A stretch of 64,000 nt of DNA from Lysobacter sp. yr284 (GCF_900107375.1 NZ_FNPT01000012.1:1-64000); one strand, 5' to 3'. Positions 8,646 to 19,765 are shown, numbered from the stretch's first letter. A program made the numbers and translations. The notes: generated by a model from the sequence alone, not told the origin.

Positions 8646-9994
8646 TGGAACCGCTCAAGATCGCGCTGCTCGACGCCGCGCCGCCGCCGCAGGCCGAAGC
8701 GCCGGCGGACTATCGCGGCGAAGCGCCCAACCGCAACGGATTCGTCGTGGCGTGGCCGCCGCAACGCTATTGGAAGTCCGCGAGCGAGACCGACCTGTCG
8801 TCCGAGAAGCCGCTGCACCTGTACTTCCATATTCCGTACTGCCTGCAGCGCTGCCGTTACTGCTTCTACAAGATCGAGATCCTGTCCGAATCCTCGCATG
8901 CGCAGCGCGAGCGCTACGTCAGCGCGCTGTGCCGCGAGATCGAACTGGTCGCCGACGCGCACCGCTTGCGCGGGCGCGCGGTGCGCTCGATCTATTTCGG
9001 CGGCGGCACGCCCAGCGTGATCCCGCCGGAGCAACTGGCGCGGATCAAGCGCACCATCGAGGAATGCTTCCGCCTGGACGATCCCGAGTTCGTGTTCGAG
9101 ATCGAGCCGATCACGCTCAACAACCGGATGATCGACGGGCTCGCCAACCTCGGCGTCAACCGCATCAGCTTCGGCATCCAGTCCTTCGACGACCGCGTCG
9201 TCGCGCTGACCGGCCGCCACGACACCGACGAGAAGAACTCGCGCGCGATCGAGCGCGCGCTGCAGACCGGCGCGGTGGTCAACGTCGACCTGCTGGCCGG
9301 GCTCGAAGGCGAAACGATGGGCAGCTGGCAGCACTCGATCGACCGCGCCATCGCGCTGGGGGTCCATGCGGTCACCGTCTACAAGATGGAGCTGTATTCC
9401 AACGCGCACTACATGAGCGAGATCCGCCAGGGCAAGCTGTCGCTGCCGAGCGAGGACGAGGAGATGGCGTTCGCGCGCTGGGGCCTGGACCGCCTGCGCG
9501 ACAACGGCTATTCGCCGTCGACCTATTTCACCTTCACCCGCGAAGGCAAGTATCCGCAGCACCACATCATCAGCCGTTGGCGCGGCGAGGACCTGTACGG
9601 TTTCGGCGCCTCCGCGTTCGGCACCGTCGCCGGGCAGGCGCGGCAGAACGTCAGCGAGATCGGGGTCTACCTCGAACGCGTCGAGAGCGGCCGCATTCCG
9701 ACCCAGCGCGTGCTCGAACTGAGCAGCGCCGACCACATGATGCGCGACCTGGTCATGGGCCTGAAGACGACCTTGATCGATCTCGACGAGTACCGACGCC
9801 GGCACGGCCTGCGCCTGGACCACGTGCTGGCCGACGACATCGCGCATCTCTCGCGCGAGGGGCTGGTCGCCGTCGAGGACGGGCGTCTTCGCCTCACCGA
9901 CGAAGGCATCGTCTACGGGGACTACAGCGGGCGCTACCTCGGCGCCGGCCTGCGGCGCGTCTTCACCGGCGACGCCAGGCCGCTCAGGGCCTGA
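8645..9994 (+). CDS. radical SAM protein, HemN/coproporphyrinogen-oxidase-like
   Basis: 449 residues. The 4Fe-4S/SAM motif is CLQRCRYC (C-x3-C-x2-C) preceded by YFHIPYC, exactly the HemN spacing. SIYFGGGTPS and a GVNRISFGIQSFDD stretch are typical HemN-type SAM-binding strands. The C-terminal HemN-like domain is present (RWRGEDLYGFGASAFG). A heme-biosynthesis role is unlikely in this position. HemN-like enzymes in biosynthetic clusters are commonly class C methyltransferases or cyclopropanases that use two SAM molecules; this is the likeliest role here but the reaction is not shown. ATG 8645 overlaps the carrier-protein stop by one base; an in-frame GTG three bases earlier is also possible. 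Confidence 0.85.
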   Translation: MEPLKIALLDAAPPPQAEAPADYRGEAPNRNGFVVAWPPQRYWKSASETDLSSEKPLHLYFHIPYCLQRCRYCFYKIEILSESSHAQRERYVSALCREIELVADAHRLRGRAVRSIYFGGGTPSVIPPEQLARIKRTIEECFRLDDPEFVFEIEPITLNNRMIDGLANLGVNRISFGIQSFDDRVVALTGRHDTDEKNSRAIERALQTGAVVNVDLLAGLEGETMGSWQHSIDRAIALGVHAVTVYKMELYSNAHYMSEIRQGKLSLPSEDEEMAFARWGLDRLRDNGYSPSTYFTFTREGKYPQHHIISRWRGEDLYGFGASAFGTVAGQARQNVSEIGVYLERVESGRIPTQRVLELSSADHMMRDLVMGLKTTLIDLDEYRRRHGLRLDHVLADDIAHLSREGLVAVEDGRLRLTDEGIVYGDYSGRYLGAGLRRVFTGDARPLRA

Positions 9995-9997
9995 CCG

Positions 9998-10753
9998 ATG
10001 TTGATCACTCCGGATTTCGTCTTCATCCACATGCCGAAGACGGGCGGCACCTTCATCGCCAGGATGCTGCAGAAGGTCTACGGCGAGGCGGCCGTGGAAA
10101 CCGGCCGCAAGCACGCCACCTGCGACGAGATCCCCGCGGCCGAGCGCGGCAAGCCGATCGTGTCGGTGATGCGCTCGCCGTTCGACCGCTACGTGTCGCA
10201 GTACCACTACGGCTGGTGGCGTACGCAGCCGCAGGAGTATTGCGATCCCGCCGTGATCCGCGCGGATTTTCCTCAGTATCCGGACGTGGGCTTCGCCGAT
10301 TTCGTGAAGATCGCCAATCGGTTCTTCGTCAACGTCCATCGCGGCGTCGCCAACGGTTACGAAACGCCGCGCCTGCCGCCGGCGCTCGCGCCGGGCTGGC
10401 ATACCGAGCAGTTCGTCCGCTTCTTCTGTCGCGACTCCCGCCAGGCCTTCGCCAGCCTCACCGAGCCGGCCCTGCAGGCCGGCCGCGCGGAACCGTACGA
10501 GTATCCGGTCGAGTTTTTGCGGACGCAAACGCTCAACGACGACCTGGCCGACGTGCTCGCCCGCGTCGGCGTCGATGCCGCGCTCGTGGACGCGGTGCGC
10601 ACGCACGCGCGGGTCCTGCCCGAGCAGGCGCACGAAGCGCGCGAGGGCGCGGACGCCGACGATTATTTCGACGAGCCGTTGCGCGACTTCGTCCTGCGCA
10701 AGGAAGCCTTCCTGTTCAATCGCTTCCCCGAGTACCGGGCGGTGACGGCATGA
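9998..10753 (+). CDS. sulfotransferase-family protein (first of two)
   Basis: 251 residues. The N-terminal IHMPKTGGTFI is the 5'-phosphosulfate-binding loop of PAPS-dependent sulfotransferases (PKxGGT type, as in carbohydrate and Sulfotransfer_2 enzymes). MRSPFDRYVSQYH is the matching 3'-phosphate-binding segment. The C-terminal half is less conserved and rich in acidic and aromatic residues. It starts three bases after the radical SAM stop and overlaps the SDR gene by four. It probably sulfates a hydroxyl of the product; the acceptor is unknown. Confidence 0.78.
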   Translation: MLITPDFVFIHMPKTGGTFIARMLQKVYGEAAVETGRKHATCDEIPAAERGKPIVSVMRSPFDRYVSQYHYGWWRTQPQEYCDPAVIRADFPQYPDVGFADFVKIANRFFVNVHRGVANGYETPRLPPALAPGWHTEQFVRFFCRDSRQAFASLTEPALQAGRAEPYEYPVEFLRTQTLNDDLADVLARVGVDAALVDAVRTHARVLPEQAHEAREGADADDYFDEPLRDFVLRKEAFLFNRFPEYRAVTA

Positions 10754-11457
10754 GCGGCGCCAGCGACGACACGCGCGTGGCCCTGGTCACCGGCGGCAAT
10801 CGCGGCATCGGCCTGGCCGTGTGCGAAGGCTTCGCGCGGCGCGGCGTGCAGGTGTACATGGGCTGTCGCGACATCGACGAAGGGCGGGCGGCGGTCAAGC
10901 GCCGCGAACTCGTCGGCGTCGAGCCGATCGGGTTGGACGTGTGCAGCGAAGCCTCGATGACGGCGGCGGTCGACGCCATCGCCGCGGCGCATGGCCATCT
11001 CGACCTGCTGGTCAACAATGCCGGCGTGTCGGTGGGCGTGCGCGACAAACCCAGCGAGGAAAGCCTGGCGCAGGCCCGCGCGACCTTCGACGTCAATTTC
11101 TTCGGCCCTTGGCGCCTGAGCCAGCTCGCGCTGCCCCTGATGCGCGGCCGGCCGCAGGCCCACATCATCAATGTCTCCAGCGGGCACGGCAGCTCGACCC
11201 GGATCGAGGGCAACAACCTGGGCTATCGCAGCTCGAAGTCTGCATTGAACGTGCTGACCCAGTCGATGGCGCTGGAGCTGGCCGACAGCGGCATCCGGGT
11301 CAACTGCATGACGCCGGGCTGGGTGCGCACGAAACTGGGCGGCATCGCCGCGCCGCGTTCGCCCGAGGAAGGCGCCGATACGATCCTGTGGCTGGCGCTC
11401 GACGGCGGCGGCGAGACCGGGCGGTTCTACAAGGACAAGGCGGCGTTCCCGTGGTGA
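10750..11457 (+). CDS. short-chain dehydrogenase/reductase
   Basis: 235 residues, a classical SDR: TGGNRGIG at 14-21 for NAD(P) binding, NNAG in the central strand, the catalytic serine in NVSSGHG and the YxxxK pair in YRSSK, then a PGWVRT cofactor-loop segment. Acts on a small alcohol or ketone. It overlaps both sulfotransferase genes by four bases, one at each end. It could reduce the aldehyde released by the NRPS reductase domain, but this is only a possibility. Confidence 0.88.
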   Translation: MSGASDDTRVALVTGGNRGIGLAVCEGFARRGVQVYMGCRDIDEGRAAVKRRELVGVEPIGLDVCSEASMTAAVDAIAAAHGHLDLLVNNAGVSVGVRDKPSEESLAQARATFDVNFFGPWRLSQLALPLMRGRPQAHIINVSSGHGSSTRIEGNNLGYRSSKSALNVLTQSMALELADSGIRVNCMTPGWVRTKLGGIAAPRSPEEGADTILWLALDGGGETGRFYKDKAAFPW

Positions 11458-12290
11458 AGGCGCCCAACCTCTTCGTCGTGGGCGCGCCGCGCTGCGGAAC
11501 GACCTCGCTGTTCGCCGCGCTGAAGCAGCACCCGGACGTCTATGCCTCGGTGCTGAAGGAGCCGCATTTCCACGCGCCGGACCTGCCCGCGCAACCGCAT
11601 ACGGTGTCCGATCCGGACGACTATGCGCGCCTGTTCGCCGCGGCCGGCGACCAGCGGATTCGCGCCGAGGCCTCGGTCTGGTACCTGTACAGCCAGCAAG
11701 CGCCGGTGCGGATCGCGCAGGCGCATCCGGACGCCCGCATCGTGGTGCTGTTGCGCAATCCGGTGGAGATGGCGATCAGCCTGTACGAGCTGTATCTGCG
11801 GACCGGCAACGAAGCCGAGACCGATCCGGAATCGGCGTTGTTGCGCACCCGGCAGACGCGCTTCGACACGAGCTATTTCCCGTTCGGCCTGCATTATCTG
11901 CACTTGCTCGACTTCGCCACGCCGCTGGCGCGCTGGCGCGAGCGCTTCCCCGGCGAGCGCATGCGCGTGGTGCTGTTCGACGAGTTCTATCGCGCGCCGG
12001 AAGCCGGTTTTCGCGCGCTCGGGCAATGGCTGGGGATCGATCCGCAGGCTCCGGTCAGCTTCGACGCCCGCCAGGCGCGCGAGGCGGTGCGGATGACGGC
12101 GATGAAGCAGCTGCGCGACCTGCCCGAACACCTGCGCCGCAAGCTCAATCCCAACGCGTCGCGGCTGCACGCCGGCAAGGCGTCGACGGCGATTCCGGCG
12201 ACGCTGCGCGCGCGGCTGCGCGACCATGCCCGCGAGGTCAATGCCGGCTTCGCCGCGGCGGCCGCACGGCCCTGGCCCGAGGCCTGGTGA
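11454..12290 (+). CDS. sulfotransferase-family protein (second of two)
   Basis: 278 residues from GTG 11454. VVGAPRCGTTSLFAAL is the 5'-PSB loop (G-x-P-R-C-G-T-T-S) and VVLLRNPVEMAISLYE the 3'-PB segment, so PAPS is the likely donor. Its Sulfotransfer_1-type motifs differ from the PKTGGT type in the gene two positions upstream, so the two are not simple duplicates. Last gene of the operon that begins at 6474. The TGA at 12290 is followed by a 218-base gap before a convergent gene. Confidence 0.82.
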   Translation: MKAPNLFVVGAPRCGTTSLFAALKQHPDVYASVLKEPHFHAPDLPAQPHTVSDPDDYARLFAAAGDQRIRAEASVWYLYSQQAPVRIAQAHPDARIVVLLRNPVEMAISLYELYLRTGNEAETDPESALLRTRQTRFDTSYFPFGLHYLHLLDFATPLARWRERFPGERMRVVLFDEFYRAPEAGFRALGQWLGIDPQAPVSFDARQAREAVRMTAMKQLRDLPEHLRRKLNPNASRLHAGKASTAIPATLRARLRDHAREVNAGFAAAAARPWPEAW

Positions 12291-12468
12291 CGGCCGGCCA
12301 TCGCGCCCGTCCCCGCCGGTAACCGCGCAGCGGCCTCGAAGACGGGCGATGCGCCAGGACGCCGGGACATCGCCGTTCGTACCCAGGCTGTCCCGATTGG
12401 CCCTTTCGCTTTCGTCCACGCTGCGACCCGCACGGATGCCGCAAGCGCGCCTGCGGCAGAGCCGGCCA

Positions 12469-12496
12469 TCCCCGCCGGAACAGCGTCCGGCGGGGA
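12469..12496 (-). terminator. GC-rich hairpin downstream of the protease operon
   Basis: An 11-bp perfect stem (TCCCCGCCGGA and its complement) with a six-base loop, 13 bases beyond the stop at 12509 of the minus-strand chaperone-like gene and between convergent operons. There is no clear U tract, so it may act as an RNA-stabilising end or a weak terminator for either strand. Confidence 0.5.
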
Positions 12497-12508
12497 CGGG
12501 GACTGCGG

Positions 12509-13042
12509 TCAGTAGAGAACGAGTTCCTCGCGGATCAGGCGCGGCGAAGCGCTCTTGACGCCGGCGATGGCGGACAGCTTCTGCATCGCCTGCAACGCCT
12601 GCGCGACGCTGGCGTACTCGATCACGCCGTTGCCGCCGAGCGCGGAGGAGTACTTCAACTTGCCGCCGGTGTCGCGCACCGCCTCATTCAGGGCGCCGAT
12701 GTGGCTGACATAGACATCCAGCGACGAGGTCACCACGACCGGTACGCCGCTGTCGGACATCGCCACGGCCATGCGCGCATCGCCGCCGTCGGCCGCGGCC
12801 GACTTCGCCGTTCCCAGCTTGACGGCGTACTTGCCGATCACCGCCTGCTGGCGCGTGCCGGCCTTGCCGGTGGCCGGTTCGAGCACGGCGTCGGGCACGA
12901 CGCGGAACCGCATCTGTCCGATGGTGAACGATTCGCCGGTAGCCGATTGCTGCAGAGCCTTCGCGGCCGGCCCGACCTGGGCCATGGCCGGAGCGGCCAG
13001 CATCGCGCCCAACAACGACAGATAAAGGATGGAGTTCTTCAT
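12509..13042 (-). CDS. secreted protein, probable external chaperone of the adjacent S8 protease
   Basis: 177 residues with a clear signal peptide (MKNSILYLSLLGAMLAAPAMA). The mature part has two recurring beta-alpha-beta-like sections (FRVVPDAVLEP... and YVSHIGALNEAVRDTG...VIEYASVAQALQAMQ) and ends in LVLY. It starts two bases after the stop of the kexin-like protease. The arrangement matches Aeromonas sobria serine protease (ASP), a P-domain S8 enzyme without a propeptide that needs a separate downstream-encoded external chaperone. I infer that role from the gene pair and the secreted nature; direct similarity to the Aeromonas chaperone domain is my recollection, not a computed match. Confidence 0.66.
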   Translation of the reverse strand: MKNSILYLSLLGAMLAAPAMAQVGPAAKALQQSATGESFTIGQMRFRVVPDAVLEPATGKAGTRQQAVIGKYAVKLGTAKSAAADGGDARMAVAMSDSGVPVVVTSSLDVYVSHIGALNEAVRDTGGKLKYSSALGGNGVIEYASVAQALQAMQKLSAIAGVKSASPRLIREELVLY

Positions 13043-13044
13043 GA

Positions 13045-14802
13045 TCAATGCCCCAGGACGCGGATTTTGAAGGATTGCAGCGCACCCTTGGAGGCCGCGC
13101 CGGCGAGCGGAACGTCCGCGACCTCCAGGGTCCAGACCCCTTGCCCCGGCTCGTCGAGGAAGGCGTTGGTCGCGATGAACGGGATCGAATAGCCCGGCGA
13201 GAACAGATCGCCGGCGCCGTAGCTCATGGCCGGCATCACGTAGCTGCGGGTCCCGCTCGGCGAGATCAGCACGAACTGCAGGGGCAGCGGCGCGCCGCCG
13301 GTGATGGCGTAGTCGGTCGTCCAACCCAGCTGGATGCTCTCCACCTTGCGCACCGCGCTGTCGATGGAAATCTTCAGCGTCGCCGGCGCCGCGGGCGAGC
13401 CGATGGCGGGCGCGCTGGCCGGCTTCACCTGCTGCCAGCCGCTGTCGACGAGCGCGGGCAGGGGCTTGGATGCGCCCGCCTTGGTCACCGCGGCGGTCGC
13501 GTCCACCAGGCCATAGCCGTACCAGTTGCTGAAGGGATGTCCCGCCGCGTTGGTGACCCAGCCCGGAACCAGCAAGGTGCCGTTGGGATGCTTGACCGCG
13601 GGCTGGCCCGGATCGATCTTGCGCGCGGTGGCCGCCAGGATGTACTTCACATCGCGGAAGCTCAGCTTGGGGTTGGCCTGCAGCACCAGCGCGGTCACGC
13701 CGGCGACGGTGGGCGAGGCGGCCGAAGTGCCGTTCATCATGCCGGTGTAGTTGCAGCTGTCGTCGATGGTCGACTGCGCCGAATCCAGATCGTTGACCCG
13801 TTCCAGGTTCCACACGCTCTTGGGCAAGTAGTTGTTGAAGCCCTTGGCGCAGCCGGTCAGGTCGGTGGTGACGATGGCCGGATCGAAGCGGGTCGCCCCG
13901 GCGACGTTGGAGTACTTGCGTTGGTGGCCGTACTCGCCGCCGAGCCCAGACACCCACAGCGCGGCGCCGGGCGACGAGTAGCTGGAGCGCTTGCCGGCCG
14001 CGTTGACCGCGGCCACGGTCATCACATTGAACAGGTTGTTGCGCTGGTCCAGGCCGGTCTGGCTGCATCCGACGTTGTAGTCGATGACGTCCTGGCCGCA
14101 TACGTTGAATCCGAGGAAGGACACGGTGGCATAGCCGTTGCCCGCGGCCTTGACGTAGACCGTGCCCAATCCGTTGCGGGTGGCCGACATCGGCCGCTCG
14201 TACGCCGCGACCTGGTCCTGGGTGAGGCCGAGCACGAACACCGGCGAGGCGCCCCAGCTGTTGTTGGACACGGCCACGTCCTTGGATTCGGCGCCGTCCC
14301 ACCACGAATAGACGATCTTGTCGTCCGACAGGCCGCCGGATTCGCCGAAGCCGTTGAAGCTCTTGAGCCTCGCCGCCGGCGCCACGCCGCGCACGCCGAT
14401 GCCGTTCCAGCCGACCGCGCCGATGATGCCGGCCACGGCGGTGCCGTGCCCGCTGCCGGGACTGGTCGGGGTCGGGTCGTGCGGCGGGCGGCCCGGATCG
14501 AAGTTCTTGGAACCGTTCGGCACCACGTTGGCCGCGAGGTCCGGATGGGCGATCTCCACGCCTTCATCGAGAACCCCGACGATCACGCCCTTGCCGCGGA
14601 TGTTGTAGTCGTGCAGGTCGTCGATGCCCAGGTCGACCGCGAAGGCCGGCTTGCTGTCGCCCAGCACGCTCTGGCCGTAGTTCATCAGGTGCCACTGATA
14701 CCGGTACAGCGGATCCGTCTGCTGCGCCGCGGCCGCGCCGCTGCAGGCGATGGCCAACACGCTCAGGCCGACGATCGCTCTCTTGTTCGAATGCTGTCGC
14801 AT
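13045..14802 (-). CDS. secreted kexin-like S8 serine protease with P domain
   Basis: 585 residues from ATG 14802, which has AAGGAG eight bases upstream. A signal peptide (to about AAAAQQ, residue 27) leads straight into the catalytic domain, with no I9-type propeptide. The triad is Asp79 (VIVGVLDEGVEIAHPDL), His119 (GSGHGTAVAGI) and Ser360 (NGTSAASP), with oxyanion Asn222 (KAAGNG). The WHLMNYGQ start and the C-terminal P/Homo-B domain (about 440-585, ending GVWTLEVADVPLAG) mark it as proprotein-convertase-like. Exported to periplasm or medium. The following gene, two bases downstream, probably supplies the folding aid that the missing propeptide would give. Confidence 0.93.
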   Translation of the reverse strand: MRQHSNKRAIVGLSVLAIACSGAAAAQQTDPLYRYQWHLMNYGQSVLGDSKPAFAVDLGIDDLHDYNIRGKGVIVGVLDEGVEIAHPDLAANVVPNGSKNFDPGRPPHDPTPTSPGSGHGTAVAGIIGAVGWNGIGVRGVAPAARLKSFNGFGESGGLSDDKIVYSWWDGAESKDVAVSNNSWGASPVFVLGLTQDQVAAYERPMSATRNGLGTVYVKAAGNGYATVSFLGFNVCGQDVIDYNVGCSQTGLDQRNNLFNVMTVAAVNAAGKRSSYSSPGAALWVSGLGGEYGHQRKYSNVAGATRFDPAIVTTDLTGCAKGFNNYLPKSVWNLERVNDLDSAQSTIDDSCNYTGMMNGTSAASPTVAGVTALVLQANPKLSFRDVKYILAATARKIDPGQPAVKHPNGTLLVPGWVTNAAGHPFSNWYGYGLVDATAAVTKAGASKPLPALVDSGWQQVKPASAPAIGSPAAPATLKISIDSAVRKVESIQLGWTTDYAITGGAPLPLQFVLISPSGTRSYVMPAMSYGAGDLFSPGYSIPFIATNAFLDEPGQGVWTLEVADVPLAGAASKGALQSFKIRVLGH

Positions 14803-14894
14803 ACCACCCGCTCCTTGTCTTGTTTGGGCATGCGCCGGCACGTCCGGGCGAAGCTCGCGCTTCGGCCGGCGGGCCGACGCCATGCCGCGAGGAA

Positions 14895-15431
14895 TCACTG
14901 GTAGATCATGGTGAAGGTGACGCTGCTGTTCGCCGCGCCGGCGGTCGCGGCGGCGGTGGCGAAGTACTGCGCGTAGTAGCGCAGCGCGGCGCCGCCGGTA
15001 TCGACCGAAACCTGCTGGCTGTTCTGCAGGCCCAGCGGATTGCCGAGCAGCACCTGCGAGTAATCGGCGTTGAGCACCTGCAGCTCGACGTTGCCGGCGC
15101 TGCCGGTGCCGCCCTGCAGGGTCAGGTTGTTGCTGCTGGTGTTGATGGTCGGCCCCGGCTCGAAGAACGTCTGGACCTGGGTGGTGCTGGCGTCGCAGTC
15201 GGCGACGCGGATGATGAAGGGCGTGCGGCCGGCGACCTCGCCGGCGGCCGACAGCGCCGACACCGCGACCGCGGGCAGCTTGACCCGGATGTCGGCCGGC
15301 GACGGCCCGTTGGTGAGCACGCAGGTCGGCGCGATCACCGAGCCTTCGAAGTGGATCGTACCGTCGCGCGCCGCCGCTGCCGAAGAGGCCGCCAGCAGCG
15401 CAATGCCGGCGAGCACATGGACCAATTTCAT
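14895..15431 (-). CDS. type 1 fimbrial (FimA-like) subunit
   Basis: 178 residues with a signal peptide (MKLVHVLAGIALLAASSAAAA). The mature protein opens with GTIHFEGSVIAPTCVL, the usual FimA/PapA start with the first disulfide cysteine, has the second cysteine in VADCDAS, and ends in a beta-strand VTFTMIYQ with the penultimate-type aromatic that chaperones recognise. GGAG lies eight bases before ATG 15431. No chaperone or usher gene is nearby, so it must use assembly factors encoded elsewhere or be a stray adhesin subunit. It lies 92 bases upstream of the S8 protease on the same strand. Confidence 0.85.
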   Translation of the reverse strand: MKLVHVLAGIALLAASSAAAARDGTIHFEGSVIAPTCVLTNGPSPADIRVKLPAVAVSALSAAGEVAGRTPFIIRVADCDASTTQVQTFFEPGPTINTSSNNLTLQGGTGSAGNVELQVLNADYSQVLLGNPLGLQNSQQVSVDTGGAALRYYAQYFATAAATAGAANSSVTFTMIYQ

Positions 15432-15456
15432 CGAATGATCTCCGTTTCCAGTGAAT

Positions 15457-15469
15457 GTGAATGGTTCAC
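15457..15469. promoter_or_regulatory. 13-base palindrome GTGAATGGTTCAC upstream of the fimbrial gene
   Basis: Perfect five-base arms GTGAA/TTCAC around a three-base centre, 26 bases before the fimbrial start codon. The same GTGAA-N3-TTCAC arms occur at 19851-19863 upstream of the DUF1993 gene. Could be a transcription-factor operator; the factor is not identified. Confidence 0.4.
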
Positions 15470-16052
15470 GCCTGAAGGAATCCGCTTCCTTCTCGCTTAC
15501 AAACGCGCTGCATCGATGCCACCCCAGCTTTCGCGTGTACTTATCGGTTGTGCAATTTGCGTTCCGTGCATTCACCCGTATGCGACGTCATGTACGCATA
15601 CGAACTGACGATTAGGCACAGATTCTGTTCGTGCCCCGACGGCGCCGGTCGCAGCGCGCTTATCGCGGAGCACGCTTGCGTCCGCTTCATGAAATTCAGC
15701 GTCGACAGCGCGATCCCCGTCGCCGCCTCGCGACACTGCGCGGCCGGGTCTTCATGACGTAGGTGGACGGGAGCGAGCGGATGCGGTCTCGCTCGCTGCA
15801 CCGGAGATCCGCGTTTGTGCGAGGAACGAACGAAACCGCGAAGGCGACGAAGGCGTCTGCCTGAGGTGCGGGCCTGCCGCGCCGGGGCTCACCGGTCTTC
15901 CGCCGCCGCAGGAACCAGGCCCGGCGAATGTCTGCGGCCGTCATGCGCTACGCGCGGCCGGATCCGGGCCGGATCGGATGGTGCAAGCGGCCATGGCAAA
16001 GCCGGTCAGGCCATGCCGGCTGCGCAAGCGCAGCGTCCGGTGCCGATGGCGG
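15470..16052. other. intergenic stretch, no supported gene
   Basis: About 580 bases upstream of the fimbrial gene and beyond the end of the amidotransferase gene. The part near 15540-15640 is A/T-richer than its surroundings and may hold the fimbrial promoter, but no hexamer pair is convincing. No ORF with a domain signature and no strong hairpin were seen. Confidence 0.35.
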
Positions 16053-16757
16053 TTACAGCTGGAACTCCAGCAAAGTCTGCGGCGGCACCGGACGCCACGC
16101 TCGCGCGGGGGCCAGGGCGGGAACCACTTCGGACGCGATCACCCGCAGGCCTTCGCCGACGAACTCCTGCATGGTGAAGTAACGCGGCCAGTTATCGCCC
16201 GGCGAGCGCCAATGGACGAGATAGGCGCGCCCTTGCCTGACCGCGATGGCATTGCCCGAGTTCGCGCCGGGTTCCGGAATCGAACGCAGCCGTTGCATCG
16301 TGGTCTCGCGGTCCAGTTCGTCGGCGCCGGCGGGAATGAGGTAGTCGAAGTATTCGGCGGAATCGAACACCGAGCGCGCCAGGCCCAGGGCTTTGTGGAC
16401 GGTGGGCTGGCTGCCGTTGTGCATGAAATGCCAGTCGTCCGCGGCGCGTTGCAGCGGATGGGTGAAGCGCAGGCCGACATTGTGCGCCGGCATGGCCCGG
16501 CGCACGTGCACGGCCAGGAAGTCGGTGCGGACCTCGCACAACGGCGAAGCCAGGGCGGTATCGGCGGCGGGGCGCGGATCGCGCAGGACGCGAATGCCGG
16601 TCGGCGATGCCGGGTCGCGCCACAGCGCGCCCCAGCCGTTGGGGTGTTCGCAGAACGCGCCGTCGTGGTCGGCGGTCTGGCCGGTCGCCATCGCGACCGC
16701 AGCCGCAACGATGCTGCGTACCTGGAAATGGCCGTGGGCGACGATCATCCGGCACAT
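16053..16757 (-). CDS. class II glutamine amidotransferase domain protein (EgtC/YafJ-like)
   Basis: 234 residues. The protein begins MCRMIVAHG, giving the N-terminal nucleophile Cys2 of class II (Ntn) amidotransferases. It continues with HPNGWGALW and a VHVRRAMP stretch corresponding to the glutamine-site arginine region, then HFMHNGSQP, matching the NHNG motif of the family with a Met-His variant. There is no synthetase domain, so it either hydrolyses an amide or gamma-glutamyl group, as EgtC does, or supplies ammonia to a partner. It starts four bases after the aminotransferase stop and so is co-expressed with it. In a cluster with a glutamine-synthetase-like ligase, removal of a gamma-glutamyl group is a plausible role. 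Confidence 0.75.
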   Translation of the reverse strand: MCRMIVAHGHFQVRSIVAAAVAMATGQTADHDGAFCEHPNGWGALWRDPASPTGIRVLRDPRPAADTALASPLCEVRTDFLAVHVRRAMPAHNVGLRFTHPLQRAADDWHFMHNGSQPTVHKALGLARSVFDSAEYFDYLIPAGADELDRETTMQRLRSIPEPGANSGNAIAVRQGRAYLVHWRSPGDNWPRYFTMQEFVGEGLRVIASEVVPALAPARAWRPVPPQTLLEFQL

Positions 16758-16761
16758 GGCA

Positions 16762-19219
<2,458 letters not shown>

Positions 19220-19255
19220 CGTCTCCGCTTCGCCGCGCCCCCGGCGCGGTCGCGA

Positions 19256-19765
19256 TCAGTGCGCCCCGAGAAAATCCTCCAGGCCGACTTCGACGCCGTT
19301 GTTGCGAAGGATCAGGTACGCGGTCGAGATCTGGAAATAGAAGTTGGGCACGACGTAGTGCAGGAGGTAGTCCTGGCCGCTGTCGAAGTGCGAGGTGCCG
19401 TGGCGGGTCTTCGACACCACCGGCCGGTTCTCGCTGCCGTCGATCTGCTCGGGCTTGAAGGTGTTGAGGTAGTCGATGGTCTTGTCGATGCGCGCGAACA
19501 GCTCTTCCATCGTGGCGTCGTTGTCCTCGTAGACCGGCGGCTCGAAGCCGGACAGGCGCGCCGCGCAGCCCTTGGCCATGTCGGTGGCGACCTGGACGCG
19601 CCGGCGCAGCGGATACATGTCCGGGGCCAGGCGCCCGTTGAGCAGGACGGTTTCGTCGAACTTGCGCGCTTCGGCGGAGGCGATGCCTTTGTGCAGGATG
19701 CCCTTGAGGTGGCCGAGCATGCGGATCATGACCGGGACGGAGGATTGATACATCGAGATGTGCAT
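19256..19765 (-). CDS. DUF1993 family protein
   Basis: 169 residues from ATG 19765, which has GGAGAGG just upstream. The sequence MYQSSVPVMIRMLGHLKGIL at the start, then FDETVLLNGRLAPDMYPL, a TFAELFARID-like ELFARIDKTIDYLNTF and a C-terminal YFQISTAYLILRNNGV are characteristic of DUF1993, a helical family of unknown function distantly like DinB. No metal-binding triad is obvious. These proteins are often next to oxidoreductases, as here. First gene of the minus-strand set and preceded by two copies of a repeated element at 19829-19866. Confidence 0.82.
   Translation of the reverse strand: MHISMYQSSVPVMIRMLGHLKGILHKGIASAEARKFDETVLLNGRLAPDMYPLRRRVQVATDMAKGCAARLSGFEPPVYEDNDATMEELFARIDKTIDYLNTFKPEQIDGSENRPVVSKTRHGTSHFDSGQDYLLHYVVPNFYFQISTAYLILRNNGVEVGLEDFLGAH

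Noticed and set aside
8432-10633. Long open frame on the minus strand opposite the carrier-protein, radical SAM and sulfotransferase genes
   Set aside because: It is antisense to well-supported genes with full motif sets; its translation is Arg/Val/Asp-rich without any domain, as expected from high third-position G+C.
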